Positions 26,352 through 35,622 of a stretch of 64,000 nucleotides of DNA are shown here, piece after piece. Below the pieces are notes generated by a model. That model was not told the DNA's origin and searched no databases. It was given only the letters and a program-made list of their open reading frames with translations. The translations under genes were made by a program, and so were the position numbers. The DNA is from Halobacteriovorax sp. GB3 (GTDB taxonomy: Bacteria > Bdellovibrionota > Bacteriovoracia > Bacteriovoracales > Bacteriovoracaceae), in assembly GCF_028649655.1 (NCBI RefSeq), contig NZ_JAQSLN010000004.1:62001-126000 (forward strand). Direction: 5' to 3'. Position 1 is the first letter of the stretch. The number at the start of each line of letters is the position of its first letter.

Positions 26352-29093
26352 TTATAAAGTCATTACGTTATTAATCGCTTCTTGAAATGCTTGTTGATTT
26401 AATTTTTCAATCATCATCTTAAATCCAGAACGTATTCCTTCATCAAGATCCCTACTTTTAATTGTTCCTGACATAGCAATCACTGGAATATCACCGAAGT
26501 CGGCAACATGCTCTTTTACAAATTTAACGAACTCCCACCCATTACAAACAGGCATTTCAAGGTCTGTCACAATGATATCAAATTGATGTCTTCGACTTTT
26601 TAGAATCTCAATTGCCTCCTGCCCATGATTCGCCTCAACAATTTCAAAACCTAAATCACTTAAATGTTCTTTTTGAATTTTCTTATAAAGAACAGAGTCT
26701 TCTACAAGAAGAATCTTTCCTCTATTTGCTTGAGCTGTCTTCTTTTTAAGATTCTGACCAATCGGTTGCATATCAATTATATTATGGCAATCAATGAGAG
26801 AAACTGTCGTATCATTCACATAGATTGTTCCAAGGATTCCGTCTCGATCTACAGTATCAGAGTCAATAATATCCTCATTTAAAGCAATATCTCTGATCTC
26901 ACTAACAATAAACCCAAAAAGAGAATTTCGAATTGATACAACTACACATGGAAGCATCTTTTGATCTTGATCCATGAGATTTGACGTACCGTTAAGCTTC
27001 ATTGTCTTTTCTAAATTGATAAGCGGCATTGGTTTATTACGATAACGAATGAGAGGTTGATCACCACTCCATTCGATGTCAGTCTTTTCAAATTCTTCTA
27101 ATCTATTAACAAGACAAAGTGGAATAGAATAATGACGTCCATCTCCTAAACGACAAAGAAGTACCTCATCAGTTTCATTTTTTAGCGTATTAACAGATTC
27201 CTGAACAACCATCTGGCTCGCTTTTTGACTATGCCCTTTATCTACATAATTTAAGAATCCAAGAGCATCAACAATCAGGGCTACTTTTCCATCACCCATA
27301 ATTGTTGTTCCCCCATAGATTGAAAGATCTTTCAATTTACGACTTAATGCTTTAACAACAATCTCTTCTGTATCGAGAACAGTATCCACAATAAGTCCAT
27401 AAACTTTACCTTCGGCATTGAGAATAACAATATTCAGAAAATCTTCTTCGTATTTCTCTTTTTCTTTTAATTTCTGTTTTTTAAGACCAATACTCTCACT
27501 CAGCCTAAACACAGGAATGAGATCGCCTCTTAATCGATAAAATTCAGATTCGTGTAATTTCTCAATTTGAGTGGAGCACTCATCACCCTCGAGCCTCACA
27601 AGCTCAACGAGATTGATCTGTGGTATTGCAAATGTTTCAACTCCACTTTGAACAACAAGAGCAGGAACAATTGCTAATGTAAGTGGGATCTTTAATTTAA
27701 ACGATGTACCCTCACCAACTTTAGAGTCGATATCAACAGAGCCACCAATTTTTTCAATATTACTTTTAACAACATCCATTCCAACACCTCTGCCAGAGAT
27801 GTTTGTAACTTGTTCTGCTGTTGAAAAACCGGGAAGAAAAATGAGATTTAAAATATCTTTCTTTCCCATTTGAGCTGCACGCTCGGGAGTAACAAGACCC
27901 TTATTAAGTGCTTTCTCAAGTATTTTATCTGGATCAATTCCATTTCCATCATCTCTGATTTCAATCGTAACCTGCCCACCTTCATGATAGGCTTTGATTA
28001 AAATAGATCCCTCTTCATTTTTACCTGCAATTTTTCTGGCATCAGGAGTCTCAACACCGTGGTCGACAGAGTTTCGAATGAGGTGGGTCATCGGGTCTCT
28101 AATTGCCTCTAATAGAGTTTTATCCAATTCAGTTTCTTTACCTGAAATAGTTAATTTAATTTTCTTTTTCTGAGACCTGGCGAGATCTCGTACAATTCTT
28201 TCAAACTTTCCAAGAACACTTCCAACTGGCTGCATTCTTGTTGTCATGATATCTGTCTGAAGCTCTGTTGTAATAACGTTTAATTCTTGAGCCAAACGAT
28301 TGAGTTCTGGAGCATCTTCATTATTTGCAAATTGAAGAATCTGGTTTCTATTTAAAACCAACTCTCCAACTACGTTCATAATTTTATCGAGTAATTTCAC
28401 ATTTACTCGAACAACACTATCTGAAATATTTCCTTGCCTAGCCGCCGCAGGTTGCTCAACAGTTTTTTCTTCAGTCATTTTCTTCTCATTCTTCATTTGA
28501 GGTTTAGAAATTATTGGTTCTTTTGGTTTCTCTACAGGACGAACTTCTTTAACAGGCTCTTCCTTTTTCTCAACGACTTTTTGAACTGGCTTCTCTTTTT
28601 TAGGAGTAGCAACGACAGGAGCTTCAACTTTTATTGGTAGTGGTGCTAGTTGTCTATCACCAATATAGTTTTCATATGGAAAGTAATCATCAATTCTCGG
28701 AAGTTCGACATCATGTGATCCGCTATATTTTTTTAGAATATCTTCATAACTTTTTTCAGGCTCATTTCCTGATTCTTCGATACTTTTAAGAATTTCAATA
28801 CAAGCATCAAATGTCTCTAAAAGTAAATCTACGTGATCACCAGTTAATTTAACTTCACCTTCTCGAATAAGGTCGAGGAGATTTTCTCCTTCGTGAGTAA
28901 TTTCTTGAAGTTTATGAAGACCCAAAAAGCTTGCAGAGCCTTTGAGTGTATGGACTTTTCTATAAATAGAATTTAGTAATTCAGAATCTGTAGGAGTTTT
29001 CTCATACTGAGTAAGCTCTTCACTTATCCCAGTTAAGTTCTCAAATGACTCAATTAAAAATTCTTGTACAATGACTGAATTTGGATCGACCAT
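26352..29093 (-). CDS. cheA: Hybrid chemotaxis kinase CheA: HPt-kinase-CheW-CheW-receiver
   Basis: 913 aa. The HPt domain carries H48 in RKVHTLKGSAS. A Pro/Lys/Glu-rich linker (about 165-215) replaces the usual P2 domain. Dimer helices, then an HATPase with HLIRNSVDHGVETP, DDGNGID and GRGVGMDVV, are intact. Two CheW-like domains follow, then a C-terminal receiver with LVEDS, phospho-Asp in VTDLEMPVCNG and a late Lys. The doubled CheW module matches the other kinase in this window, so the two are related. First gene of the chemosensory operon; AAAGG lies six bases before the ATG. Confidence 0.95.
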   Translation of the reverse strand: MVDPNSVIVQEFLIESFENLTGISEELTQYEKTPTDSELLNSIYRKVHTLKGSASFLGLHKLQEITHEGENLLDLIREGEVKLTGDHVDLLLETFDACIEILKSIEESGNEPEKSYEDILKKYSGSHDVELPRIDDYFPYENYIGDRQLAPLPIKVEAPVVATPKKEKPVQKVVEKKEEPVKEVRPVEKPKEPIISKPQMKNEKKMTEEKTVEQPAAARQGNISDSVVRVNVKLLDKIMNVVGELVLNRNQILQFANNEDAPELNRLAQELNVITTELQTDIMTTRMQPVGSVLGKFERIVRDLARSQKKKIKLTISGKETELDKTLLEAIRDPMTHLIRNSVDHGVETPDARKIAGKNEEGSILIKAYHEGGQVTIEIRDDGNGIDPDKILEKALNKGLVTPERAAQMGKKDILNLIFLPGFSTAEQVTNISGRGVGMDVVKSNIEKIGGSVDIDSKVGEGTSFKLKIPLTLAIVPALVVQSGVETFAIPQINLVELVRLEGDECSTQIEKLHESEFYRLRGDLIPVFRLSESIGLKKQKLKEKEKYEEDFLNIVILNAEGKVYGLIVDTVLDTEEIVVKALSRKLKDLSIYGGTTIMGDGKVALIVDALGFLNYVDKGHSQKASQMVVQESVNTLKNETDEVLLCRLGDGRHYSIPLCLVNRLEEFEKTDIEWSGDQPLIRYRNKPMPLINLEKTMKLNGTSNLMDQDQKMLPCVVVSIRNSLFGFIVSEIRDIALNEDIIDSDTVDRDGILGTIYVNDTTVSLIDCHNIIDMQPIGQNLKKKTAQANRGKILLVEDSVLYKKIQKEHLSDLGFEIVEANHGQEAIEILKSRRHQFDIIVTDLEMPVCNGWEFVKFVKEHVADFGDIPVIAMSGTIKSRDLDEGIRSGFKMMIEKLNQQAFQEAINNVMTL

Positions 29094-29138
29094 GATCTAC
29101 CTTTACGCTAATTCCTTTTAACGATTGGTAGAATTTTA

Positions 29139-29167
29139 TCATATACAAGCGTAGATAATAGGGTCAG
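29139..29167 (-). promoter_or_regulatory. Probable sigma-70-type promoter of the chemosensory operon
   Basis: Minus strand: -35 CTGACC (29162-29167, four of six), 17-bp spacer, -10 TATGAT (29139-29144, five of six), about 45 bases before the cheA ATG. Confidence 0.45.
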
Positions 29168-29220
29168 AAATTTCCCTAACCCTTTATTTTTCCTCAAGAT
29201 ACTTTAGGTTTTCCTAATTT

Positions 29221-30249
29221 TTATTTGCATCCCTCTGGAGTCTGAACAGTATTAATATAGTGGACTTGAACGATACGACAATCCTTGAAACTGCTATAAA
29301 CTTTTTCCGTCACACAGTTTGGAGCCTTTCGATTCTCACTACTCCACTCTTGATGCTGACGACATTGTAGATAAGGAGTTCGATCAACACAAGCCCAGTG
29401 CTTTTCTTTGCAATTATAAACTAAACCTTTTCCATATTGCTCGTAACTAGGTGCCTCAATAAAAGGAGCTTTTTTCTCGGCCTTTTCTAACTTCTCAGTG
29501 ATTTGATTCAATTTGTTTTCAAGGTCATCGGAAGTCAGATCATCAACAATATTTTCGCCACTTGTTTCTGACTGATTAATATCATTTTCTACAACAGGAC
29601 TTTCAACTACTGGTTCCTCTTGTGTAACTTCTTCGACTTCTTGCTGCTCCTGAGGCCGTGCAACTTCTTGCACAGGAGAATTTTCTTCAACAGGCATATT
29701 CTCTTGCTCGGCGGCTTCTACTGGTTCATTTTCAACAGGTGTCTCTTGAACTTCAGGTGCTTTTTCAACAACCTTCTCTTGTTCAGCAAATGGATTTTCA
29801 TTTTGAACTTGAGCTTCTTCCTTTTTAGGTTTTTCAACAGGCTTCTGTACTTTCTTTCTAACTCGTCTCGGTTTCTGACGGTTCATAACCTGAACTTCCT
29901 CACCACCCTGATCGGGATTGAGAACAAACATATCGAGTGCGACGTAACCACCAATGGCCACGATAAGAAGTCGAACTAGGAGCTGCTTTCTGTTCTTAGC
30001 TGCTTGGTCTTCACTATCTTCTTCTTCCTCGTCTTCTTCATCAGCCTCTTTGTCATCCTCTTCTTCAGATTCCTCATAAAGTGCTTTTTTATCAATTTCA
30101 TGATCAGCAGTAACTTCATCTTCAGTGACGTCTTCATTCTCATCGTCATCTTCGTACTCATCGTCACTTTCGCCACGAAATTTTTCTGGTAATAGTTGTT
30201 TTAATTTAGCAAGATTGCTATTAAGTTTATCCTTGAGATCGTCAAGCAT
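29221..30249 (-). CDS. Acidic single-pass membrane protein with Cys-rich C-terminal domain
   Basis: 342 aa from the ATG at 30249, which has AAGG at a workable distance; the ATG three codons earlier would have none. Layout: a very acidic cytoplasmic region (about 30-85, runs of Glu/Asp), one membrane helix near 92-112 (LLIVAIGGYVALDMFVL), a basic stretch, a long Pro/Glu/Val-rich linker (about 130-240) like periplasm-spanning linkers, a short coiled coil and a C-terminal domain with six cysteines (NCKEKHWAC, QCRQH, NCVTE, DCRIV, GCK). Not recognised. It probably reaches across the periplasm. It precedes cheA on the same strand. Confidence 0.78.
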   Translation of the reverse strand: MLDDLKDKLNSNLAKLKQLLPEKFRGESDDEYEDDDENEDVTEDEVTADHEIDKKALYEESEEEDDKEADEEDEEEEDSEDQAAKNRKQLLVRLLIVAIGGYVALDMFVLNPDQGGEEVQVMNRQKPRRVRKKVQKPVEKPKKEEAQVQNENPFAEQEKVVEKAPEVQETPVENEPVEAAEQENMPVEENSPVQEVARPQEQQEVEEVTQEEPVVESPVVENDINQSETSGENIVDDLTSDDLENKLNQITEKLEKAEKKAPFIEAPSYEQYGKGLVYNCKEKHWACVDRTPYLQCRQHQEWSSENRKAPNCVTEKVYSSFKDCRIVQVHYINTVQTPEGCK

Positions 30250-30315
30250 AGACAGCATCCTTAAGTAGTGTTGCTATAAGTAGTTAACTTATCGAAAATC
30301 CATGGAGAATATTTA

Positions 30316-30948
30316 GTGGTAATTGATGATGGTGTAATAAAATATGACACAAGCGGCTTTCAAAAGAGCGAACCTCTCTCACTGAGGGAGTTTGAGTCAC
30401 TCGAAGCTTGGAGAAAAAAACTTTACCAACTTAATCTAATTGGCGAATACCCAATTGAAAAAGTCGGCTTTGGCAACCTCTCCTGCCTTCAAGATTATCA
30501 ATCTTTTATGATTAATGATAAACCTCAATTTGTTATCACAGGCACACAAACGGGAAAGCACAAGAACCTTAGTGGAGATCACTATACTCGAGTTCTCGAC
30601 TACGACCTCCACAAGATGACAATGAAAGCGATGGGCCCAGTTATGGCTTCAAGCGAAGCTCTTAGCCATGCTTCTATTTATCTATGCAGTAAAGAGATCA
30701 CATCGGTTTTTCATATTCATAGTCAAAGTATATGGAATGGAATGATAGAACAGAATATGGATTCAACGCCATCGGATGTCCCTTACGGAACTTACGAAAT
30801 GGCCCTTGCTGTTGAAGAATGTGTTGGAAATAAGAAATTTGGTACATTTGTCATGAAAGGCCACCAAGATGGTGTCATGATTTTCGGCCGATCAAATGAG
30901 GAATGTGGAGAATTAACATTAAAGTTAAATGAAAGATTTAATTCCTAG
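30316..30948 (+). CDS. Class II aldolase/adducin-family protein
   Basis: 210 aa starting at GTG with GGAG eight bases upstream. The zinc-site histidines of the FucA/AraD fold are visible as VFHIHSQSIW and, later, VMKGHQDGVMIFG. The N-terminal part has GNLSCL, equivalent to the substrate phosphate loop GNxS. Family members are sugar-phosphate aldolases, epimerases or dehydratases. The specific substrate is not clear, and the usual acidic catalytic residue is hard to assign. Its 3' end overlaps the convergent ATP-grasp gene by 24 bases. Confidence 0.75.
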   Translation: MVIDDGVIKYDTSGFQKSEPLSLREFESLEAWRKKLYQLNLIGEYPIEKVGFGNLSCLQDYQSFMINDKPQFVITGTQTGKHKNLSGDHYTRVLDYDLHKMTMKAMGPVMASSEALSHASIYLCSKEITSVFHIHSQSIWNGMIEQNMDSTPSDVPYGTYEMALAVEECVGNKKFGTFVMKGHQDGVMIFGRSNEECGELTLKLNERFNS

Positions 30949-31974
30949 GGTGTTAGCTAATTCATCTTCGCTATCAAATCCACCTCGAATATAAAAAGAT
31001 AAAAATCTTGTCTTTGGTGGTGATGTTATAAAGACATCATCTCCAAATCTTTCATTTATATCTCTAAGAATGTCACTATAGTGTTCTTCTTTAATTTTCT
31101 TTGGAACAATAAACCAACGACCGTGACCAAGAGACTCATCTAGATTCTTAATAACAAGCCCCATCGTCTTTCTATAGTTGATCTCGCACATTGGCATAAA
31201 TCTCATCGTTCCATCAAAGTCCTTAAAAAAGAAAGTATCAATTTGAATAGAATCAAAAACTCCAAGAAGCAATAATCTTTCTTTGTAAAAATCGATAAGA
31301 TCGTCTAGATTCAACCCTAGTGGTTTTAAAAGGTCTATCATTTTCTGTTTAGTTATTAATTCTCCACCAGAAAAACGACCATAGAGTCCATTAAAGTTTC
31401 GTACATAAAAAATATTTTCTCTAGACTCTATCGTTATACCAACATCAAAGATCCTCTCATAAAAAGGCTCTAGAAGGTATTCTTCACCCTTAAGATTCAA
31501 AATACTTTGCTTAACTTCACTACGAGCTAATACTCTATTTCCAGAACCTGAGACACCAAAGGCACTTTTTATAATGTATTTTTCATAGGGAGATGCATTT
31601 AGAAAGAGCTCTATTTCCTGCTCTTCAAAAGTGTTTAATAATTGTGGAAATTGAGCGAGGATCTCCTCAAAGATATGGCGAACTTTTGTCTTGGAATTTA
31701 GTAAAATTTTCAATTCTTTATTTTGAAGACTTCCCCACCAAGGGGAACAATCAGTTGAATTCGAATTAAGTCCAGGAATTACCATTCCAAATTTTTTAAG
31801 ATGATTAAGATAGTCTTGTGAGTACTCTCTATGATTTTTCATCATCGAGCTCTCATCTTTATTTACAAGAAAATAAATGTACTCAAACTCACTAATGATG
31901 CTTTGAGATCTTTTCTCATTAACAACACCGTTAAGAGCATCTTCATAGTCAAAATTAACAATATCAGTTTTCAC
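30925..31974 (-). CDS. ATP-grasp-like enzyme of unknown substrate
   Basis: 349 aa. Features of ATP-grasp ligases: the Lys and glycine-rich loop YIIKSAFGVSGSGNRVL (about 130-150), the acidic pair in EYLLEPFYERIFDVGI, and a late MCEINYRKTMG segment expected to bind Mg-ATP. ATP-grasp enzymes join a carboxylate to an amine or thiol through an acyl-phosphate. It overlaps the DUF455 gene by 11 bases, so the two are coupled. The substrate is unknown; a peptide or amino acid is a guess. Confidence 0.65.
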   Translation of the reverse strand: MKTDIVNFDYEDALNGVVNEKRSQSIISEFEYIYFLVNKDESSMMKNHREYSQDYLNHLKKFGMVIPGLNSNSTDCSPWWGSLQNKELKILLNSKTKVRHIFEEILAQFPQLLNTFEEQEIELFLNASPYEKYIIKSAFGVSGSGNRVLARSEVKQSILNLKGEEYLLEPFYERIFDVGITIESRENIFYVRNFNGLYGRFSGGELITKQKMIDLLKPLGLNLDDLIDFYKERLLLLGVFDSIQIDTFFFKDFDGTMRFMPMCEINYRKTMGLVIKNLDESLGHGRWFIVPKKIKEEHYSDILRDINERFGDDVFITSPPKTRFLSFYIRGGFDSEDELANTLGIKSFI

Positions 31975-32791
31975 TTTTCCAGCTCTTGCGATTTGTTAAC
32001 TTAAAATTGTCTCTATAATTCTCGATTGAATCGATATAGTGATCATCTAGACCAGCTCTTTGTCTTGCTTCGATATTTAAAACAATTCCCTTGGCCCTTG
32101 CAGGAGTTAGATTATCTGGCAGGTTTTCTAAATAATAATCCCAAAGACTTTTACTTTGTTTCCATGTATTGAGCCAAGTTCTTCCAAAAGCGACGTGAGA
32201 AATTTCATCTTCAAAAACAATATCCATTATTCTTGCAGATTTTTCATCTCCATATTCGGCAAAGATATGCCTATAAAAGTCAGCAAAATCTAAGTTCGCT
32301 TGCTCGAATGTTAAGGCCATGACACTAAAGAACTGCGAAGGATTATCTATCTTTGGCATTTGTCGCCAGAAGAAATCATTTAAAGGAACATCACCAAAAT
32401 TAAGACCAAAGTCTTTCATGCGATTTACATACAATTTAAAATGTTTTTGTTCATCAGCAATTGTTTTTAGAAGACCCTTTTTCAGTTTTAAGTCTTCTTC
32501 GCTTTCACCCGGAAATTTTAATATTGCTGCGGCCATCATTTCAATTGCCAGTAGTTCATGATTGGCAAAGAAATGCATTGCAAGAGCTCTCTTTTCAGGT
32601 AGATGAAGCTTTCCCTTTCCGGGAAATCTAACCTGTTCATCTGAAAAGGCAATTGATTCATCTCTTCCAGGGTACAATGGCATATCATAAGGTGTATTAT
32701 TATGAGTTATATCAATATTAACAGGAGCAAGCAGCTTATCTTCTAAGCTTGTTCCCATTAATAATGTTTCAGCATAATCATAAATATTCAT
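31964..32791 (-). CDS. DUF455 ferritin-like protein
   Basis: 275 aa helical protein of the ferritin-like DUF455 family. Probable di-metal ligands are in the repeated motifs ANHELLAIEMMAAA, IADEQKHFKLY, LTFEQANLDFADFY and FEDEISHVAFG, two E/ExxH-type sets as expected for a carboxylate-bridged di-iron site. The biochemical role of the family is not established to my knowledge. It lies two bases after the SUV3-like helicase and overlaps the ATP-grasp gene, suggesting an oxygenase-ligase pair. Confidence 0.82.
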   Translation of the reverse strand: MNIYDYAETLLMGTSLEDKLLAPVNIDITHNNTPYDMPLYPGRDESIAFSDEQVRFPGKGKLHLPEKRALAMHFFANHELLAIEMMAAAILKFPGESEEDLKLKKGLLKTIADEQKHFKLYVNRMKDFGLNFGDVPLNDFFWRQMPKIDNPSQFFSVMALTFEQANLDFADFYRHIFAEYGDEKSARIMDIVFEDEISHVAFGRTWLNTWKQSKSLWDYYLENLPDNLTPARAKGIVLNIEARQRAGLDDHYIDSIENYRDNFKLTNRKSWKSEN

Positions 32792-32793
32792 TT

Positions 32794-35466
32794 CTATTTA
32801 GTCGTTTTTCTCTTTCTTGAAGGACGTTTTCTTTTTCCACCAAAGCTTTTTTCGCCAGGTTTGCCATAGCGGCTACGCCCCTTAAATTTTCCAGAACGTC
32901 CACTGTTCTCACCTTTTGAATCATCGCCTCTTCGACCTTGATTATTTCCAGTACGTCGTCTTCCACTGAAACGTCTCTTTTTGAAACATTCTTCACAAAT
33001 AGGAAAGCGTGAGTCTTCAGGTAATTTACATCCACAACTTGAACACGTTGGAACAATTTTATCTGAAAGCAGAGTATTCAACTTATCAATTGCCTCTTGT
33101 TTATTATGAAGAAGGTCATTTTCATCAAACACAAAGTGCTTATTATTAAAGTGCCTTGAAAGCCACTGATAAAGCTCCACACATTTAATTGATGTTTCGA
33201 GATAATCGATATCATTCGATGTTGAATCAATGGCCTCGTTTGTAATTGGGCTTTCACTAACATAGTGAGTGAGAATCCAAACGAAATATTGAACGTGTTC
33301 CATTAACCCTTGATTAACTGGTGCACAAGAGAACCCAAAAATTTCAGCATCAGTTAGTTTAGCATCAGAATCTGCATCTTCTACCATTTCTGCAAGTTCA
33401 ATCATTTCATTTAATTCAACACAGAAGAATGGTTTTTGGAAAATCATTGTGTTGAAAAGTCTAAGAAACTCAGAAAGTTTTAGTGTCGGTAGAGCATTAT
33501 CTTCAAGTGCTCTGTTAACTTGATTAAAAATATCTAGATCAGGACCAACCATACATTGAGTACTTTGATCTAATGTTGCTCCTAATGCCTTATTAACGGT
33601 ATCAATTCCATCTTCTACTTTTGTCAGACATGAGACATAACCCGTAGGGAATCTTTTGTAACGTCCAGCACGACCTGCAATCTGTTTGATTTCACTATCA
33701 GAAATAACAAATTCTTGTGAGTTAATAAATTTTGAAAGAGTAGAAAAAACGATTCTCTTAATTGGTAAATTCATTCCCATAGAAATGGCATCTGTTGAAA
33801 CGATTACATCTGTTTCACCTTCATCGAATTTACGGGCCTGCTCTCTTCGAACTTCAGGACTGAGTCGTCCATATACAATTGATACTTTGAAACCAAGTCT
33901 CTCGAGGTCTCTCTTATAGCGAAGAGCATTTCGTCTAGAAAAGACAACAAGAGCATCGGACTTTTGCATTTCACTAAGAGCAATTGGCTTCTTTAAAACT
34001 TGAAGTTCAGTCATTCTTGTATAATTTTTAATTTCTAATTCATCACCACATAATTCAACGATCTTCTTAATAAGATCTAGTGCTGAAGGATCACCACAGA
34101 CATGAATTTCAGGGGAGAAGATATTAACAAGAGCTCTCGTCCATGCCCAACCACGTTGAGAGTCAGTGATCATTTGAATTTCATCAATAACACAGCAATC
34201 AAATTCTTCTTGAAACCTAGCCATCTCAATTGTTGAACTATAGTGAGTTGCACCCTCAGTTTCGATAACCTCTTCACCTGTTAAAAGAGATGTCTTAACT
34301 CCACTAGCATTAAGTGTATCGTAAAGTTCTCCAGCAAGAAGCCTTAAAGGAGCTAAGTAGCATCCTTTATCAGCACCTTTAAGCGCCTCAATGGCATGAT
34401 AGGTTTTACCAGAGTTTGTTGGTCCCATATGATAGACAATTTTTCGTTTTAATTGTCTCGCACTTGAGTGAACCCAGAACTCTCCAAGATATTCCTGAAG
34501 AATCTTTGAAGAGACATCCTTCTTTTTAAGAACAACTATCGACTTGATGAATTTTTTGAATTCACGCTTTAAGTACTTCTCACCTCTCCAAAAATTGTTA
34601 GCAAGAGTTTGGAAGTACTTTTCATATTCTTCTTCTGTTACGAGATCATTTGAAAATTCCATCGCTTCTAGTTGATTATCAAAATATAGAGCGAGGTTTC
34701 TTTTATGAAGAACTGAAAGTTTTGATGGGTAATGAAATTTCTCTTTGAGAATATTTTTCACTTGTACTTCTAATCGATTAAGGGAGCTTCTCTTCAGTTT
34801 AAAACGAACCTTGTAAAAAGTTTTATCAAGTTCCTTCTGCATTTTCTGATAGAGTTCACTAACAAATTCAATTCCGTTATCAATATTGTTTTCAATTGAA
34901 GAATATGATGTTTCGATGACTTCTTTACATGTATCAAAAACAAAATCCCTCAAGCGGGCCCTGAAGTCAGCAGAACATTTAACACATGGACACTTAAGTT
35001 CATTAGCTTTCAACTCAAGATTAAAGTTTTCGAGAATCAACTCTTGAGTATTTTCGTGATGCTTTAATTTATCTCGGCACCATCTTTCAATTCCAGTTAA
35101 ATGTATTTTCAGAATTTTTTCATTTAGCCCACCATCTTGACCAAAATAATAGAGTTCCTTTTCTGGAAATAAACAATCATCGAGAAAAATAGTTTCTAAT
35201 ATATAGTCTCTTTTAAAAAACTCATGTACCGAAAGATACTCCGTAGAAAATAAATTTGCTAAAGATGGAGCTTTTGAAAAAAGCTGAAATAAATGTGTCT
35301 GAAACTCTTCAATAAAGTCTAATACGATTCCTGCATCTTCTATTGTACGAACATATTCGTCGCTATCAGAGAAGTTGTTTACTTTTATTATCGTTTTGCG
35401 CTCAGTTTCTAATAATGATCGAATATCTTTGAAATCTGCTAGCACCGGAATTGTTTGGTTAGACAC
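32794..35466 (-). CDS. SUV3/SUPV3L1-type ATP-dependent RNA helicase
   Basis: 890 aa. Helicase motifs typical of SUV3: Walker A HMGPTNSGKTYHA (about 345), Walker B VIDEIQM (about 428), and motif VI QIAGRAGRYKRFP (about 595). The N-terminal 340 residues include CPCVKCSAD, a possible extra metal site. The C-terminus has a zinc-ribbon-like CSSCGCKLP...CEEC (about 812-832) followed by an Arg/Gly/Lys-rich tail that should bind RNA. In mitochondria SUV3 works with PNPase in RNA decay. It starts at GTG with AAGG upstream, first of a unit with DUF455 and ATP-grasp. Confidence 0.88.
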   Translation of the reverse strand: MSNQTIPVLADFKDIRSLLETERKTIIKVNNFSDSDEYVRTIEDAGIVLDFIEEFQTHLFQLFSKAPSLANLFSTEYLSVHEFFKRDYILETIFLDDCLFPEKELYYFGQDGGLNEKILKIHLTGIERWCRDKLKHHENTQELILENFNLELKANELKCPCVKCSADFRARLRDFVFDTCKEVIETSYSSIENNIDNGIEFVSELYQKMQKELDKTFYKVRFKLKRSSLNRLEVQVKNILKEKFHYPSKLSVLHKRNLALYFDNQLEAMEFSNDLVTEEEYEKYFQTLANNFWRGEKYLKREFKKFIKSIVVLKKKDVSSKILQEYLGEFWVHSSARQLKRKIVYHMGPTNSGKTYHAIEALKGADKGCYLAPLRLLAGELYDTLNASGVKTSLLTGEEVIETEGATHYSSTIEMARFQEEFDCCVIDEIQMITDSQRGWAWTRALVNIFSPEIHVCGDPSALDLIKKIVELCGDELEIKNYTRMTELQVLKKPIALSEMQKSDALVVFSRRNALRYKRDLERLGFKVSIVYGRLSPEVRREQARKFDEGETDVIVSTDAISMGMNLPIKRIVFSTLSKFINSQEFVISDSEIKQIAGRAGRYKRFPTGYVSCLTKVEDGIDTVNKALGATLDQSTQCMVGPDLDIFNQVNRALEDNALPTLKLSEFLRLFNTMIFQKPFFCVELNEMIELAEMVEDADSDAKLTDAEIFGFSCAPVNQGLMEHVQYFVWILTHYVSESPITNEAIDSTSNDIDYLETSIKCVELYQWLSRHFNNKHFVFDENDLLHNKQEAIDKLNTLLSDKIVPTCSSCGCKLPEDSRFPICEECFKKRRFSGRRRTGNNQGRRGDDSKGENSGRSGKFKGRSRYGKPGEKSFGGKRKRPSRKRKTTK

Positions 35467-35564
35467 TTAAAAAACCTTGTTTAGAGTACACTTTTATATT
35501 ACCTCACTAAAAGACATGGGTAAACACTAGGTTAAGAGCTGAGTCATTTATTTATCGATTCATC

Positions 35565-35592
35565 TTGAGACCTTTTTGTGAGAAAATATGTT
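35565..35592 (+). promoter_or_regulatory. Possible promoter of the nitronate monooxygenase operon
   Basis: -35 TTGAGA (35565-35570), 16-bp spacer, -10 TATGTT (35587-35592), 30 bases before the GTG start, which has GGAG upstream. Confidence 0.45.
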
Positions 35593-35622
35593 GTCTAAAC
35601 ACATCAATGAAGGAGATCTGTT

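Noticed and set aside
29976-30192. Short frames rich in Lys/Met or Phe on both strands
   Set aside because: They are frame-shifted readings of the acidic repeat region of the membrane protein at 29221-30249.
32778-33056. 92-residue minus-strand frame
   Set aside because: It is an out-of-frame reading of the basic C-terminal tail of the SUV3-like helicase.
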